64,000 nt of DNA from Tenacibaculum sp. 190524A05c. GTDB taxonomy: Bacteria; Bacteroidota; Bacteroidia; Flavobacteriales; Flavobacteriaceae. Within the stretch, counting starts at the first letter, position 1. Each line of letters starts with the position of its first letter. Position numbers and translations under genes: made by a program. The notes beneath the pieces were generated by a model. The model had not been told where the DNA came from and searched no databases. It was given only the letters and a program-made list of their open reading frames with translations. The stretch lies in contig NZ_OZ038523.1 of the NCBI RefSeq assembly GCF_964036595.1, positions 462,501 to 526,500 of the forward strand. The letters run 5' to 3'. Of the stretch, positions 1-8,657 are shown in pieces.

Positions 1-96
1 TAACGTCATACTGAAGAATAAAGTACCAAAAACAATAAAGCAAAATTTAATCATAAAAATTGCTTTAGTTTTATTGAGTTCAATAAACTTTTTCAT
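1..96 (-). CDS. Partial membrane protein, N-terminus only
   Basis: An open frame begins with ATG at 96 on the minus strand and runs off the left edge of the window. The 32 visible residues start MKKFIELNKTKAIFMIKF and lead into a hydrophobic stretch (FCFIVFGTLFFSM), so the protein probably starts with a short cytoplasmic segment followed by a membrane helix. The start lies 3 bp after the stop of the upstream glycosyltransferase gene, so it is very likely the next gene of the polysaccharide operon. An envelope polysaccharide polymerase, ligase or acyltransferase would fit the context, but no family can be named from this piece. Confidence 0.6.
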   Translation of the reverse strand, partial: MKKFIELNKTKAIFMIKFCFIVFGTLFFSMTL

Positions 97-99
97 TGG

Positions 100-1107
100 T
101 TAACTATTTAAAAACAGTTGGTCTATTTTCTTAGAGCAGTTTTCCCAAGAATATTCCAAAGCGGTTTCTCGAATATCTATTTTTATGTTATCCGCTTTTT
201 CTATGAGTGGTATTACATCCTCATAAGTGGCATCAATATCAAATAGAAATCCATTTTCTCCATGTTTTATGATGTCTGGACAAAATCCTGTTTTAGAAGC
301 TACAGGAACACAATTAGATAACATTGATTCTAATATTGGTACCGGACCTCCTTCTAAAATTGATGGAGATACAAATGTGTCAATTTTCGAATATAAATCA
401 GGGAATTCAGAATAATCTCTATTATTGTGGTAAGTGAAATTCTGCAAGCCTGATAATTCGTTGAACTTCTCAAATTTCTCCCAGTTTTTACCAAAAATAT
501 GGAAGTGCTTTTGAGGCATGTTTTTGATGATTTGAAAGACTAATTCCGGGTTTTTTCGTTCACCAAAATTTGAACAAAATCCAACATCACCACTTTTTCT
601 TTCGTGTGAATAAAAGAACTCTGGATCAGAAGCAATATGAATAACCTCCAACTTTTCAGGTTTTATACCAATACCAATTAAGTCTTGTTTTACTTGAGAG
701 TTTAAACAAATAACCTTGTCTGCTAAATTTAAACACCAAGCTATATGTGTTTTTGAATACGATGTTGTGTAATGTGCATGTGTAAACATTACGATATTCT
801 TTTTCCTTAAAATTTGAGGGTTATGGCGCATCGCCCTACAGAAATAGTGCGGATAAATAAAGTAATATCCATCTGCTTCAGGTAAATTTCTAAGTTTCGC
901 ATGAAAATATGGAGATGCATTTAATCCTGAATGTTCTGATAATCTTCGAACTTTGGTTCCAAAAATCCAGTTTTTATCTGCTTCACGAGCTACATAAACT
1001 AAATTATCAATTGTAGATTTTTTATCTACTTTGATGAATTTAGATTTTAATATAGCCAGAAGGTATTTCCATTTATAAATGATATTGAAAATTAGAAATT
1101 CCTTCAT
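100..1107 (-). CDS. Glycosyltransferase family 4 (GT-B fold)
   Basis: This 335-residue protein probably transfers a sugar from a nucleotide-sugar donor onto a growing cell-surface glycan. The C-terminal half carries the typical retaining GT4 signature: EGGPVPILE near residues 252-260 (the E-x7-E pair), followed by P-V-A-S and a HGENGFLF segment that lines the donor site. The N-terminal half is the less conserved acceptor domain and contains a FTHAHYTT segment. The gene starts 2 bp after the end of the ABC exporter gene, so the two are probably co-transcribed. The family is clear; donor and acceptor cannot be predicted. Confidence 0.85.
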   Translation of the reverse strand: MKEFLIFNIIYKWKYLLAILKSKFIKVDKKSTIDNLVYVAREADKNWIFGTKVRRLSEHSGLNASPYFHAKLRNLPEADGYYFIYPHYFCRAMRHNPQILRKKNIVMFTHAHYTTSYSKTHIAWCLNLADKVICLNSQVKQDLIGIGIKPEKLEVIHIASDPEFFYSHERKSGDVGFCSNFGERKNPELVFQIIKNMPQKHFHIFGKNWEKFEKFNELSGLQNFTYHNNRDYSEFPDLYSKIDTFVSPSILEGGPVPILESMLSNCVPVASKTGFCPDIIKHGENGFLFDIDATYEDVIPLIEKADNIKIDIRETALEYSWENCSKKIDQLFLNS

Positions 1108-1109
1108 TT

Positions 1110-2942
1110 TTATGAATCAATATTTTGCATGGTAACAAGTTTGAAGTATTCTCCTTTTTTAGATAATAATTCATCATGTTTTCCTTGTTCTACAATTTTA
1201 CCCTTGTGTAAAACAACAATATTATCTGCATTTTGAATTGTGGAAAGTCTGTGCGCAATAACCATAGAGGTTCTATTTTGCATCATATTTTCTAAAGCAG
1301 ATTGTACTAGTTTCTCAGATTCAGTATCTAAAGCAGAAGTAGCCTCGTCTAAAATCATAATTGGAGGATTCTTTAGAACGGCTCTGGCAATAGATAAACG
1401 CTGTTTTTGACCACCAGAAAGTTTGTTTCCACTGTCACCAATATTGGTTTCAAATTGTTCTGGTTGATCTTTAATGAACTCATAAGCATTAGCGATTTCA
1501 GAAGCTTTAAAAACCTCTTCATCACTAGCATTTTGATTACCAATCTTTATGTTTTCTTTGATAGTATCATTGAAAAGAATAGAATCTTGCGTTACAATCC
1601 CCATTAAGTTTAAAAGAGATTTCTTAGTCAAAGATTTGATGTTTACTCCATCAATTAGAATTTCACCTTTAGTAACATCATAAAAACGGGTAATTAGATT
1701 CGCTAAAGTAGATTTTCCACTTCCAGATTGCCCAACAAGAGCAACAGATTTACCTTTTGGGATTTTAAGTGAGAAATCCTCTAAAACATAATCATCTTGA
1801 TATTTAAACCATACATTTTTAAATTCAATATCATGATCAAAACTTGTTTTATTAGTTGCATCAGGCGCATCTTTTAATTCATCTTCAGTCTCTAATATTT
1901 GTAAGATACGCTCGGCAGCAGCATTTCCTTTTTTAATGGTATAACTTGCTTTAGAGATAGACTTTGCAGGAGTGATAATATTATATGCAAAACCTAGAAA
2001 ACCTATTAATGTTCCCCCAGCAATTGTTTTATCAATCAGAACAATTTTACCTCCGTACCAAATAATTACACAAAACACTAGAATTCCTAATATCTCACTA
2101 ACTGGTCCAGCCAATTGAGTTTTGATCATCAATTTATTTGATAATTTTTCGAACTTACTAGTAGAGTTTTGAAATTTTCTATTGAATAATGTATCCGCAT
2201 TAAACGCTTTAATTACTTTAAGTCCACCTAGCGTTTCATCAAGTATAGACAGAAAAATACCTTGTTCTTTTTGAACCTTATCAGATGTTTTCTTTAAGTT
2301 TTTTCCAATTACATTAATAATGAAACCTGAGACAGGTATAAATATAAAAATGAAGACTGTCAGTTTTACACTAATAAATAACATTACTGCAATTGAAATT
2401 AGTATCATTAATGGATCTCTGAAAATAAGTTCAAGTATTGATAAAAATGAGTAATGAACTTCAATTACATCATTTCCTATTCTTGCCATTACGTCACCTT
2501 TTCTTCTTTCCGAGAAAAAAGACACAGGTAAGGATACCGTTTTAGCGTATAAATCGTTTCTAAGATCTTTTAAAACACCGTTTTTAAGAAACGTGATTGA
2601 GTAAAATGCTAAGTAACTAAATAAATTCTTGAAAATAGTTGTAACTATCATTAAAGCAATAACAATCATTAATGCTTTTCCTGGATCGGATTGTACCAAT
2701 TGATAGGTGTAATAGCTTAAATTACCGTTTACATACTCGTTTAAGCTCATAATGCCATTGTAAACGGGTTTAGCTATTTCTTGGGCATTTTCCTTCTCTC
2801 CAAACAACACATTTATAAGTGGCATTATAATAATGAATGTTAAAGCAGAAAATACCGCGTAAAGTATATTAAAAAATATATTTAAATACGCGAATCTTTT
2901 ATAGGGATTCGCGTATTTTAAAATTTTCTTGAAGTATTCCAT
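1110..2942 (-). CDS. MsbA-like ABC transporter, fused permease and ATPase
   Basis: This 610-residue half-transporter has an N-terminal type IV ABC exporter membrane domain (about six helices, residues 20-330) and a C-terminal ATPase. Visible ATPase motifs are Walker A GQSGSGKS at 404-411, signature LSGGQ at about 508, Walker B MILDEA near 527 and the switch histidine in IAHRLS near 561. Family members act as homodimers in the inner membrane and flip lipids or lipid-linked glycans. It lies between phosphohexomutase and GT4 genes, abutting the former directly. This favours export of lipid A or a lipid-linked saccharide, but the substrate is inferred. Confidence 0.9.
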   Translation of the reverse strand: MEYFKKILKYANPYKRFAYLNIFFNILYAVFSALTFIIIMPLINVLFGEKENAQEIAKPVYNGIMSLNEYVNGNLSYYTYQLVQSDPGKALMIVIALMIVTTIFKNLFSYLAFYSITFLKNGVLKDLRNDLYAKTVSLPVSFFSERRKGDVMARIGNDVIEVHYSFLSILELIFRDPLMILISIAVMLFISVKLTVFIFIFIPVSGFIINVIGKNLKKTSDKVQKEQGIFLSILDETLGGLKVIKAFNADTLFNRKFQNSTSKFEKLSNKLMIKTQLAGPVSEILGILVFCVIIWYGGKIVLIDKTIAGGTLIGFLGFAYNIITPAKSISKASYTIKKGNAAAERILQILETEDELKDAPDATNKTSFDHDIEFKNVWFKYQDDYVLEDFSLKIPKGKSVALVGQSGSGKSTLANLITRFYDVTKGEILIDGVNIKSLTKKSLLNLMGIVTQDSILFNDTIKENIKIGNQNASDEEVFKASEIANAYEFIKDQPEQFETNIGDSGNKLSGGQKQRLSIARAVLKNPPIMILDEATSALDTESEKLVQSALENMMQNRTSMVIAHRLSTIQNADNIVVLHKGKIVEQGKHDELLSKKGEYFKLVTMQNIDS

Positions 2943-4652
2943 TTAAACTCCTAATTGTTTTTTTATTCTAGATATTCGTTCGTCCAATAATTGTTCCACT
3001 TTATCTGTACTGTCAATATTGGTCAAATCGTCTTGAACACTAATGTAAAACTTAATTTTTGGTTCAGTTCCACTTGGTCTACAAGCTACTTTTGTTCCCT
3101 TTTCTGTTTCATAAATTAAAACATTGGATTTAGGGATGTCAATTGTAGATTCTTCACCTGTTATAATGTTTTTTCTAATAGATGATTTATAATCATTTAC
3201 AAATGTTACTTTTTCACCATCTATTGTTGCTAGAGGAGTATTTCTTAAATCCACTAACATTTGTTTAATTTCTTCTGCACCATCCATTCCTTTTTTAACC
3301 AAAGCAACAAGATGTTCTTTATAGAAACGATTATTAATGTAAATATTCAATAACTCGTTATAAAAAGAGCTGTCATTACTTTTAGCGTCTGCAGCAATTT
3401 CACAAGCTAATAGGGTAGAGGTAACAGCATCTTTATCTCTTACAAAATCACCAACCATAAACCCAAAACTTTCTTCGCCACCACCAATAAACTCTTGTTT
3501 TGGATGGTCTTTAATCATTTTAGCAATCCATTTAAAACCGGTCAAACCAACTTTTGTTTCAACACCATAACTTGCTGCAATATCATTAACAAGGTGAGTA
3601 GATACAATAGTAGATCCAACAAATTGATTACCATTTAATTTCCCTTGGTTTTTCCATTGTTTAATTAAGAAATCAGTCATAACACTCATAGTTTGATTTC
3701 CGTTTAACAATTTCATTTTTCCATTTAAATCTCTAATAGCAATTCCTAATCGATCGCTGTCAGGATCAGTACCAATTACGATGTCGGCATTAATTTTATC
3801 AGCATATTCCATTGCCATTGCCAATGCTTCTGGCTCTTCTGGATTTGGAGATTTTACTGTAGGGAAGTCTCCATTTGGTTCAGCTTGCTCTTCAACAACA
3901 TGAACATTGGTGTATCCTGCACGTTTTAAAACTTCAGGAATAAGTTTAATAGAAGTTCCATGAAGTGAGGTGAAAACAATTTTTAAATCTTCTCTCCCTG
4001 AAACATCAAACGTTCCATTTTTTACAGATGCATTCCAAAAGGCTTCATCAACTTCTTCACCTATATAGGAAATTAAACTTTCGTTTTTATCAAATTTAAT
4101 ATCACTATAATCTAAAGAATTAACTTCAGTAATAATTCCTTTGTCTTGTGGAGGAACTATTTGTCCACCATCCGTCCAATACACTTTATAACCGTTGTAT
4201 TCAGGAGGGTTGTGTGATGCCGTTAAAACGATTCCAGCATGACAGTTTAAGTGATTTACTGAAAAAGATAATTCAGGTGTAGGTCTTAAATCTTCAAAGA
4301 CGTAAGACTTTATATTGTTAGCAGATAAAATTTCTGCAACTAATGTTGCGAATTCTTTACTGTTATGTCTACAATCGTAAGCAATGGCAACCTTTAATTC
4401 TGTGTTTGGATAAGATTGATGTAAATAATTACTTAATCCTTGAGTTGCTTTTCCTAAAGTATATTTATTAATTCTATTTGTACCAGCTCCCATAATTCCT
4501 CTCATTCCTCCGGTACCAAACTCAGCATCTTTATAAAAACGATCGGGTAAATCATCCGCATTTGATGCTATAAGTTCTTTAATTTCATTTTGAGTTTCTT
4601 GGTCAAAAGTAGGAGACAACCAAAGTTTTGCTTTCTGTAGAATTTCTTCCAT
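2943..4652 (-). CDS. Phosphoglucomutase/phosphomannomutase
   Basis: This 569-residue alpha-D-phosphohexomutase interconverts hexose 1- and 6-phosphates and so supplies nucleotide-sugar synthesis. All four active-site loops are visible: the phosphoserine loop TASHNP (Ser near 146), the metal loop GTDPDSDR, the sugar-binding loop GGGEESFG and the phosphate-binding loop RPSGTEPK near the C-terminus. The length of about 570 residues is typical of the PgcA-like subfamily rather than the shorter PMM/PGM or GlmM. Its stop codon directly abuts the start codon of the ABC exporter gene. Whether glucose or mannose is preferred cannot be read from the sequence. Confidence 0.93.
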   Translation of the reverse strand: MEEILQKAKLWLSPTFDQETQNEIKELIASNADDLPDRFYKDAEFGTGGMRGIMGAGTNRINKYTLGKATQGLSNYLHQSYPNTELKVAIAYDCRHNSKEFATLVAEILSANNIKSYVFEDLRPTPELSFSVNHLNCHAGIVLTASHNPPEYNGYKVYWTDGGQIVPPQDKGIITEVNSLDYSDIKFDKNESLISYIGEEVDEAFWNASVKNGTFDVSGREDLKIVFTSLHGTSIKLIPEVLKRAGYTNVHVVEEQAEPNGDFPTVKSPNPEEPEALAMAMEYADKINADIVIGTDPDSDRLGIAIRDLNGKMKLLNGNQTMSVMTDFLIKQWKNQGKLNGNQFVGSTIVSTHLVNDIAASYGVETKVGLTGFKWIAKMIKDHPKQEFIGGGEESFGFMVGDFVRDKDAVTSTLLACEIAADAKSNDSSFYNELLNIYINNRFYKEHLVALVKKGMDGAEEIKQMLVDLRNTPLATIDGEKVTFVNDYKSSIRKNIITGEESTIDIPKSNVLIYETEKGTKVACRPSGTEPKIKFYISVQDDLTNIDSTDKVEQLLDERISRIKKQLGV

Positions 4653-4675
4653 TTTAAATTTTGTTTGGTAGTGGT

Positions 4676-5632
4676 TTATAAATTTTGTTCTTCTTTAACT
4701 TTATAGTGCTTTTGTAGAGGATTACTTTTTATGATTAATTCCCCTAAGAATCCTGCTAAGAATAATAGTGTTCCTAAGATCATTGAGGTTAAAGCGATAT
4801 AAAACCAAGGGTTTTGAGTTACTAATATAGAAGGAATATTATTAAAAACTCTATATAATTTTATAACTCCTACATAAAAAGCCATTGTAGTCCCTACAAT
4901 AAACATTAAAGTTCCCCATAAACCGAAAAAGTGCATGGGTCTTTTCCCAAATTTAGATAAAAAAGAAATAGTAATTAAGTCTAAAAAGCCATTTACAAAT
5001 CTATCCATACCAAATTTTGTCTCACCGTACTTTCTAGCTTGATGTTGAACAACTTTTTCTCCTATTTTTGTAAAACCTTCATTTTTAGCTAAAACAGGGA
5101 TGTAGCGATGCATTTCGCCACTAACTTTAACTGCTTTTGCTACATCTTTTTTGTAGGCTTTTAAACCACAATTAAAATCATTTAGTTCTAATCCTGAGGT
5201 TTTTCTAGCTGCCCAATTAAATAATTTAGAAGGTATATTTTTGGTTAATACATTGTCGTATCGTTTCTTTTTCCAACCAGAGATTAAATCATAATCTTCT
5301 TTCATGATAAGATCATATAATTCAGGGATTTCTTCTGGATTGTCCTGTAAATCTGCATCCATAGTAATAATAACATTACCATTTGCAGCACCAAAACCTG
5401 CATCTAAAGCCTGCGATTTACCATAATTTCGTTGAAAACGTATACCTTTTACTTGGGGATTTTTTTTAGATAATTCTTGAATGATATTCCAAGAAGTGTC
5501 AGTACTTCCATCATCAATAAAAATTACCTCATATAAAAACTGATTGGATTGCATAACTTTTGCAATCCAATCATATAATTCTTGTAAAGATTCTTCTTCG
5601 TTTAAAAGTGGTATTACTACCGATATATCCAT
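4676..5632 (-). CDS. Family 2 glycosyltransferase with two C-terminal membrane helices
   Basis: This 318-residue GT2 enzyme resembles the polyprenyl-phosphate glycosyltransferases (DPM1/GtrB/ArnC type), which move a sugar from a nucleotide donor to a membrane polyprenyl phosphate. The donor site motifs DDGSTD near residue 40 and MDADLQDNP near 92 are present, together with RNYGKSQALDAGF. Two hydrophobic helices at about 232-258 and 275-300 anchor it in the inner membrane. It is the second gene of the operon, between the DUF4199 gene and the phosphohexomutase gene, consistent with supplying a lipid-linked sugar to the pathway. Confidence 0.9.
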   Translation of the reverse strand: MDISVVIPLLNEEESLQELYDWIAKVMQSNQFLYEVIFIDDGSTDTSWNIIQELSKKNPQVKGIRFQRNYGKSQALDAGFGAANGNVIITMDADLQDNPEEIPELYDLIMKEDYDLISGWKKKRYDNVLTKNIPSKLFNWAARKTSGLELNDFNCGLKAYKKDVAKAVKVSGEMHRYIPVLAKNEGFTKIGEKVVQHQARKYGETKFGMDRFVNGFLDLITISFLSKFGKRPMHFFGLWGTLMFIVGTTMAFYVGVIKLYRVFNNIPSILVTQNPWFYIALTSMILGTLLFLAGFLGELIIKSNPLQKHYKVKEEQNL

Positions 5633-5682
5633 AATAAATTTAATGTCTATTATAACGGAGTAAAGTTACAATATTATTGTTG

Positions 5683-6204
5683 TTAAAAAGTATCTTCCTC
5701 TCTTTTTTGCATAATAGCTCCAGTAATAGCTGAGATAATAAACCCAAAGAAAGCAGAAATAACAATAGATAAAGGAATTGTAATTGCTGGGCTTTGGAAT
5801 TTTTTAGTCATAGATTCAGCTGATTCAATTTGCTCATCAGTCATTCCAGCATCAATCCAAGCTTGTCTTGTAACTTCCATAACTTGATCTTGGAAACCAG
5901 GTTCAATTACTTTAGTAAAAATTAATGAGTACACCGTTGAGACTAAAACACTTACTACAGCAATTCCAACTCCAACCTTTAATGCTTGTCCAAATGAAAG
6001 AAATCCACCATTATCATGCTTGAATTTTTTTATTCCAAGTACAATTAATGCAATCATAGGAATAATTCCAATGTAACCAACGGTTTGAAGGTTCTCAAGT
6101 AAATTTCCTGATGCATAAAATGCTAAGTGAATAAAAACTCCTGCGATTCCTAAATAAAGACCATAATTTAAGATTATGTTCTTGCTGTTTGCTTGATTTT
6201 CCAT
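5683..6204 (-). CDS. DUF4199 family membrane protein
   Basis: This is a 173-residue integral membrane protein with four predicted helices at about 11-30, 40-58, 75-97 and 145-168, and a soluble segment between the last two. The layout and the FLSFGQALKVG motif match the Bacteroidota DUF4199 family, which has no known function. It is the first gene of the minus-strand operon and lies 50 bp before the GT2 gene, an adjacency that I recall as frequent in flavobacteria. It may assist the glycosyltransferase, but that is inference. Confidence 0.8.
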   Translation of the reverse strand: MENQANSKNIILNYGLYLGIAGVFIHLAFYASGNLLENLQTVGYIGIIPMIALIVLGIKKFKHDNGGFLSFGQALKVGVGIAVVSVLVSTVYSLIFTKVIEPGFQDQVMEVTRQAWIDAGMTDEQIESAESMTKKFQSPAITIPLSIVISAFFGFIISAITGAIMQKREEDTF

Positions 6205-6305
6205 GTGTTCTTGATTTGATTAGTTTAAATTATTAAAAAATTACGTAAAACATCTTGTTAGTATTCAATGTTTTAAAAATGTTACAAAAAAATCATGTAA
6301 ATTTA

Positions 6306-6338
6306 TTGTTAATGATTAAAAAAATGATTGTAAATTTG
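6306..6338 (+). promoter_or_regulatory. Promoter of the SRP RNA gene
   Basis: TTG at 6306-6308 and TAAATTTG at 6331-6338 are separated by 22 bp, matching the Bacteroidota -33/-7 consensus. The first base of the RNA helix lies 5 bp downstream of the -7 box, as expected. Confidence 0.7.
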
Positions 6339-6342
6339 CCTC

Positions 6343-6436
6343 GGCAAGTTCTACACAACCAGCTCCCTTTGAATCCCCCAGGGCGGGAACGCAGCAAGGG
6401 TATTAGGTCGTAGCGGTGTGATGTAGGTAGCTTGCC
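6343..6436 (+). ncRNA. ffs: Signal recognition particle RNA, small bacterial (4.5S) type
   Basis: This RNA forms the core of the bacterial SRP with Ffh and targets nascent membrane proteins. The ends pair (GGCAAG with CTTGCC) to close one long hairpin. The conserved Ffh-binding region is visible as CAGGGCGGGAACGCAGCAAG, and the returning strand contains the typical GTGTGATGTAGGTAGC. At about 94 nt it is close to the usual size of the small SRP RNA. It has its own promoter and is followed by an ATTTTTT tract that may end transcription. It lies 3' of the convergent recombinase gene. Confidence 0.93.
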
Positions 6437-6449
6437 ATTTTTTGTTTCA

Positions 6450-7352
6450 TCAAATTTCTTTTCTCGGATGAAACTTTTCAACAACTTCTTTTAAATAACT
6501 ATTGTCTAAATGAACATAAATTTCAGTTGTGGTAATACTTTCATGACCTAATAATTGTTGAATTGCTCTAAGATCTACACCTTCCTTCAATAAGTATGTG
6601 GCAAATGAATGGCGTAATGTATGTGGTCCAACACTTTTATTAATGTTAGCTTTTGCACATAAATCTTTAAGAATTATAAATATCATTTGTCTTGTTAAAC
6701 GCTTTCCACGTCTATTTAAAAATAATATGTCAGAGTCTTCTTTTTTAGGAGTAATTAGACTTCTAATATGTGATATATATAAATTAATAAATTTCATGGT
6801 TGATGTATGTATAGGTACAAAACGCACTTTATCTCCTTTTCCTGTTACTTTTATGAATCCTTCATCAAAGAACAAGTCAGAGATTTTGAGATTAATTAGT
6901 TCACTTACACGCAAACCACAACCATAAATGGTTTCTAAAATAGTTCGGTTTCGTTCTCCTTGAGGATGACTTAAATCAATAGATCCAATAATTTTATTTA
7001 TTTCTTCATTGGAAAGTACATCTGGTAGTTTTCGTCCAATCTTAGGAGATTGTATTAAATCCAGAGGATTATCTTCTCTATATCCTTCAAAAACCAAATA
7101 ATCAAAAAAACTTCTAAGCCCTGAAATAATTCTGGCTTGAGTTCTTGGACTTATAATTTTTGAAACTTCATAAATGAATTGTTTAATTTGATCTTTATCT
7201 ATAGTAATTGGACTAACATTTATTTCATAAGTTTCTATATAGTTAACCAGTTTTAAAATGTCTCTAGTGTAGTTTTCGATAGAGTTTTCAGATAACGCTC
7301 TTTCGATTTTTAAGTAGCTCTTATAATCAGTAATCTTAACTTGCCAACCCAT
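6450..7352 (-). CDS. xerD: Tyrosine recombinase, XerC/XerD type
   Basis: This protein of about 300 residues has an N-terminal SAM-like core-binding domain and a C-terminal catalytic domain. Catalytic residues are visible as Arg in GCGLRVSELINL, Lys in KGDKVRFVPI, His-x-x-Arg in HTLRHSFATYLL, His in LLGHESITTTEIY and the nucleophile Tyr in that last segment. Xer proteins resolve chromosome dimers at dif. A longer frame upstream exists, but I place the start at MGWQVKITDY (7352), because family N-termini begin there and the extension would run into the promoter of the divergent barrel gene. No integron or phage genes surround it, so a chromosomal Xer role is most likely; XerC versus XerD is uncertain. 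Confidence 0.88.
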   Translation of the reverse strand: MGWQVKITDYKSYLKIERALSENSIENYTRDILKLVNYIETYEINVSPITIDKDQIKQFIYEVSKIISPRTQARIISGLRSFFDYLVFEGYREDNPLDLIQSPKIGRKLPDVLSNEEINKIIGSIDLSHPQGERNRTILETIYGCGLRVSELINLKISDLFFDEGFIKVTGKGDKVRFVPIHTSTMKFINLYISHIRSLITPKKEDSDILFLNRRGKRLTRQMIFIILKDLCAKANINKSVGPHTLRHSFATYLLKEGVDLRAIQQLLGHESITTTEIYVHLDNSYLKEVVEKFHPRKEI

Positions 7353-7371
7353 TGAAAATTGTAAAAAAAAC

Positions 7372-7401
7372 TTTGATATTTGAAAAATAAAGTTACATTT
7401 G
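7372..7401 (+). promoter_or_regulatory. Promoter of the first barrel gene
   Basis: TTTG at 7372-7375 and TACATTTG at 7394-7401 are spaced by 18 bp, a close match to the Bacteroidota consensus. It lies 33 bp before the ATG at 7435. Confidence 0.7.
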
Positions 7402-7434
7402 TTAAGCAAACTTATAATTATAAAATTAAAAATT

Positions 7435-7893
7435 ATGAAAAAATTTCTTTTAACAATTGCTATGGTAGCTTTTGGATTTGCTGCCAATGCTCAAAAAGCA
7501 GGATTTAACGTAGGTGCTGATGTAACTTATAATTTTGATGCAGAAGTATTCGGTTTAATGGGAGAAGCAAATTATTTATTTGAAGTGTCTGATGAGTTTA
7601 GAGTTGGACCGGCTATATCTTATCAATACGCTTTTGGTAAAGATATAGAAACTGCTTTAGGAACTATTTCAGTTGATGGAAGCGGTGATTTTACAGCTGC
7701 TGGTGCTGCACGATATGATATATCTGAACAGTTTATAATTGGAGCTGATTTAGGTTATTATTTTGATGCTTCTTCATTTTATTACAGACCTTTAGTTGGT
7801 TACAGATTAAATGAAAATACTGTAATTCAATTAGCGTTACCATCTAGTGATGCTTCTAATAGCTTATCATTAGGAGTTATGTTTGGGTTATAA
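7435..7893 (+). CDS. Small outer-membrane beta-barrel protein, copy 1
   Basis: This 152-residue protein starts with a signal peptide (MKKFLLTIAMVAFGFAANAQ, cleaved after NAQ). Alternating short hydrophobic strands follow and end in an aromatic/aliphatic C-terminus, as in small OmpA/OmpW-like barrels. Motifs shared with the next two genes include ANYLFEVSDEF, EQFIIGADLGY and FYYRPLVGYRL. I place the start at 7435 because the upstream part of the frame is not signal-like and overlaps the promoter. Function is unknown; passive diffusion or envelope structure is possible. Confidence 0.85.
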   Translation: MKKFLLTIAMVAFGFAANAQKAGFNVGADVTYNFDAEVFGLMGEANYLFEVSDEFRVGPAISYQYAFGKDIETALGTISVDGSGDFTAAGAARYDISEQFIIGADLGYYFDASSFYYRPLVGYRLNENTVIQLALPSSDASNSLSLGVMFGL

Positions 7894-7914
7894 TATTTAA
7901 TCACATTATAATTT

Positions 7915-7943
7915 AAAAAGGAGCTTTCGAGCTCCTTTTTTTT
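7915..7943 (+). terminator. Intrinsic terminator after barrel gene 1
   Basis: Hairpin AAAAAGGAGCT-ttcg-AGCTCCTTTTT followed by a run of T. The stem is essentially the same as that after the second barrel gene. Confidence 0.9.
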
Positions 7944-8075
7944 ATGCAAAAAAAGTAACTACTTGTCCTATAATACTTAAGCTTTTTTAATATAAAAAAA
8001 GTAAAAAAAAGCTTTACTGAAGAAATAAATCCACCTACTTTCGCGCTCCTAAAATTATAATTACAATTAAAATTT

Positions 8076-8561
8076 ATGAAAAAAATTCTTTTAACAATTG
8101 CTATCGCAGTATTCGGATTTGCTGCTAATGCACAGGACGGTACTTTAAATGTAGGAGGTAATATCGCTTTACCAATCGGAGATGCAGGAGATAATTATTC
8201 TTTTTCTTATGGAGGAGAAGTAAATTACTTATTTAACTTATCTGAAGATTTTAACTTAGGTGCTTCATTTTCTTACATTCAGTATTTAGGAAAAGAAGTA
8301 AATGGTTTTGATGTACCAAGTGTTGCATTTTTACCAGTTGCTGCTGCAGGTCGCTATAACCTTTCTGAAAAATTCGTAGTAGGAGCTGATTTAGGTTTTG
8401 CTATTGGTGTTGATGAAGGAAATGATGGTGGATTTTATTACAGACCTATGGTAGGTTATAAAGTTATGGAGAACATAACTGTACAAGCTACTTATGCTGG
8501 TATTAGCTTAGACGGTGGAACTGCTGCTAACATCGGATTAGGTGCTTATTATTCTTTCTAA
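8076..8561 (+). CDS. Small outer-membrane beta-barrel protein, copy 2
   Basis: This is a 161-residue paralogue of the preceding protein. The signal peptide MKKILLTIAIAVFGFAANAQ is almost identical to that of copy 1, also at the DNA level. Barrel motifs VNYLFNLSEDFNLG, EKFVVGADLGFAIG and GGFYYRPMVGYKV are shared, and the protein ends in a terminal Phe typical of outer-membrane barrels. A possible -7 box, TACTTTCG, lies at 8036-8043. A tandem duplication of the gene with its terminator explains the pair. Function is unknown. Confidence 0.87.
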   Translation: MKKILLTIAIAVFGFAANAQDGTLNVGGNIALPIGDAGDNYSFSYGGEVNYLFNLSEDFNLGASFSYIQYLGKEVNGFDVPSVAFLPVAAAGRYNLSEKFVVGADLGFAIGVDEGNDGGFYYRPMVGYKVMENITVQATYAGISLDGGTAANIGLGAYYSF

Positions 8562-8589
8562 TAAGATTAATAGAAATAATTAAAATAAG

Positions 8590-8617
8590 AAAAGGAGCTG
8601 ATAAGCTCCTTTTTTTT
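8590..8617 (+). terminator. Intrinsic terminator after barrel gene 2
   Basis: AAAAGGAGCT-gata-AGCTCCTTTT followed by further T residues. The stem is nearly the same as the terminator at 7915. Confidence 0.9.
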
Positions 8618-8657
8618 GTTTACAGATTAAGTATATTCGCATTTTAAAAGTTTTATT

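Noticed and set aside
40..420. Plus-strand frames inside the glycosyltransferase gene
   Set aside because: These are shadows of the minus-strand coding sequence.
6293..6484. Open frame of 63 codons on the minus strand
   Set aside because: It runs through the SRP RNA gene and has no coding-like composition; the RNA explains the conservation.
7399..7434. Upstream extension of the first barrel gene
   Set aside because: It overlaps the -7 promoter box and would place a non-signal sequence before the signal peptide.
7353..7487. N-terminal extension of the recombinase
   Set aside because: It overlaps the barrel gene and its promoter and does not look like the Xer family; the start at 7352 is better.
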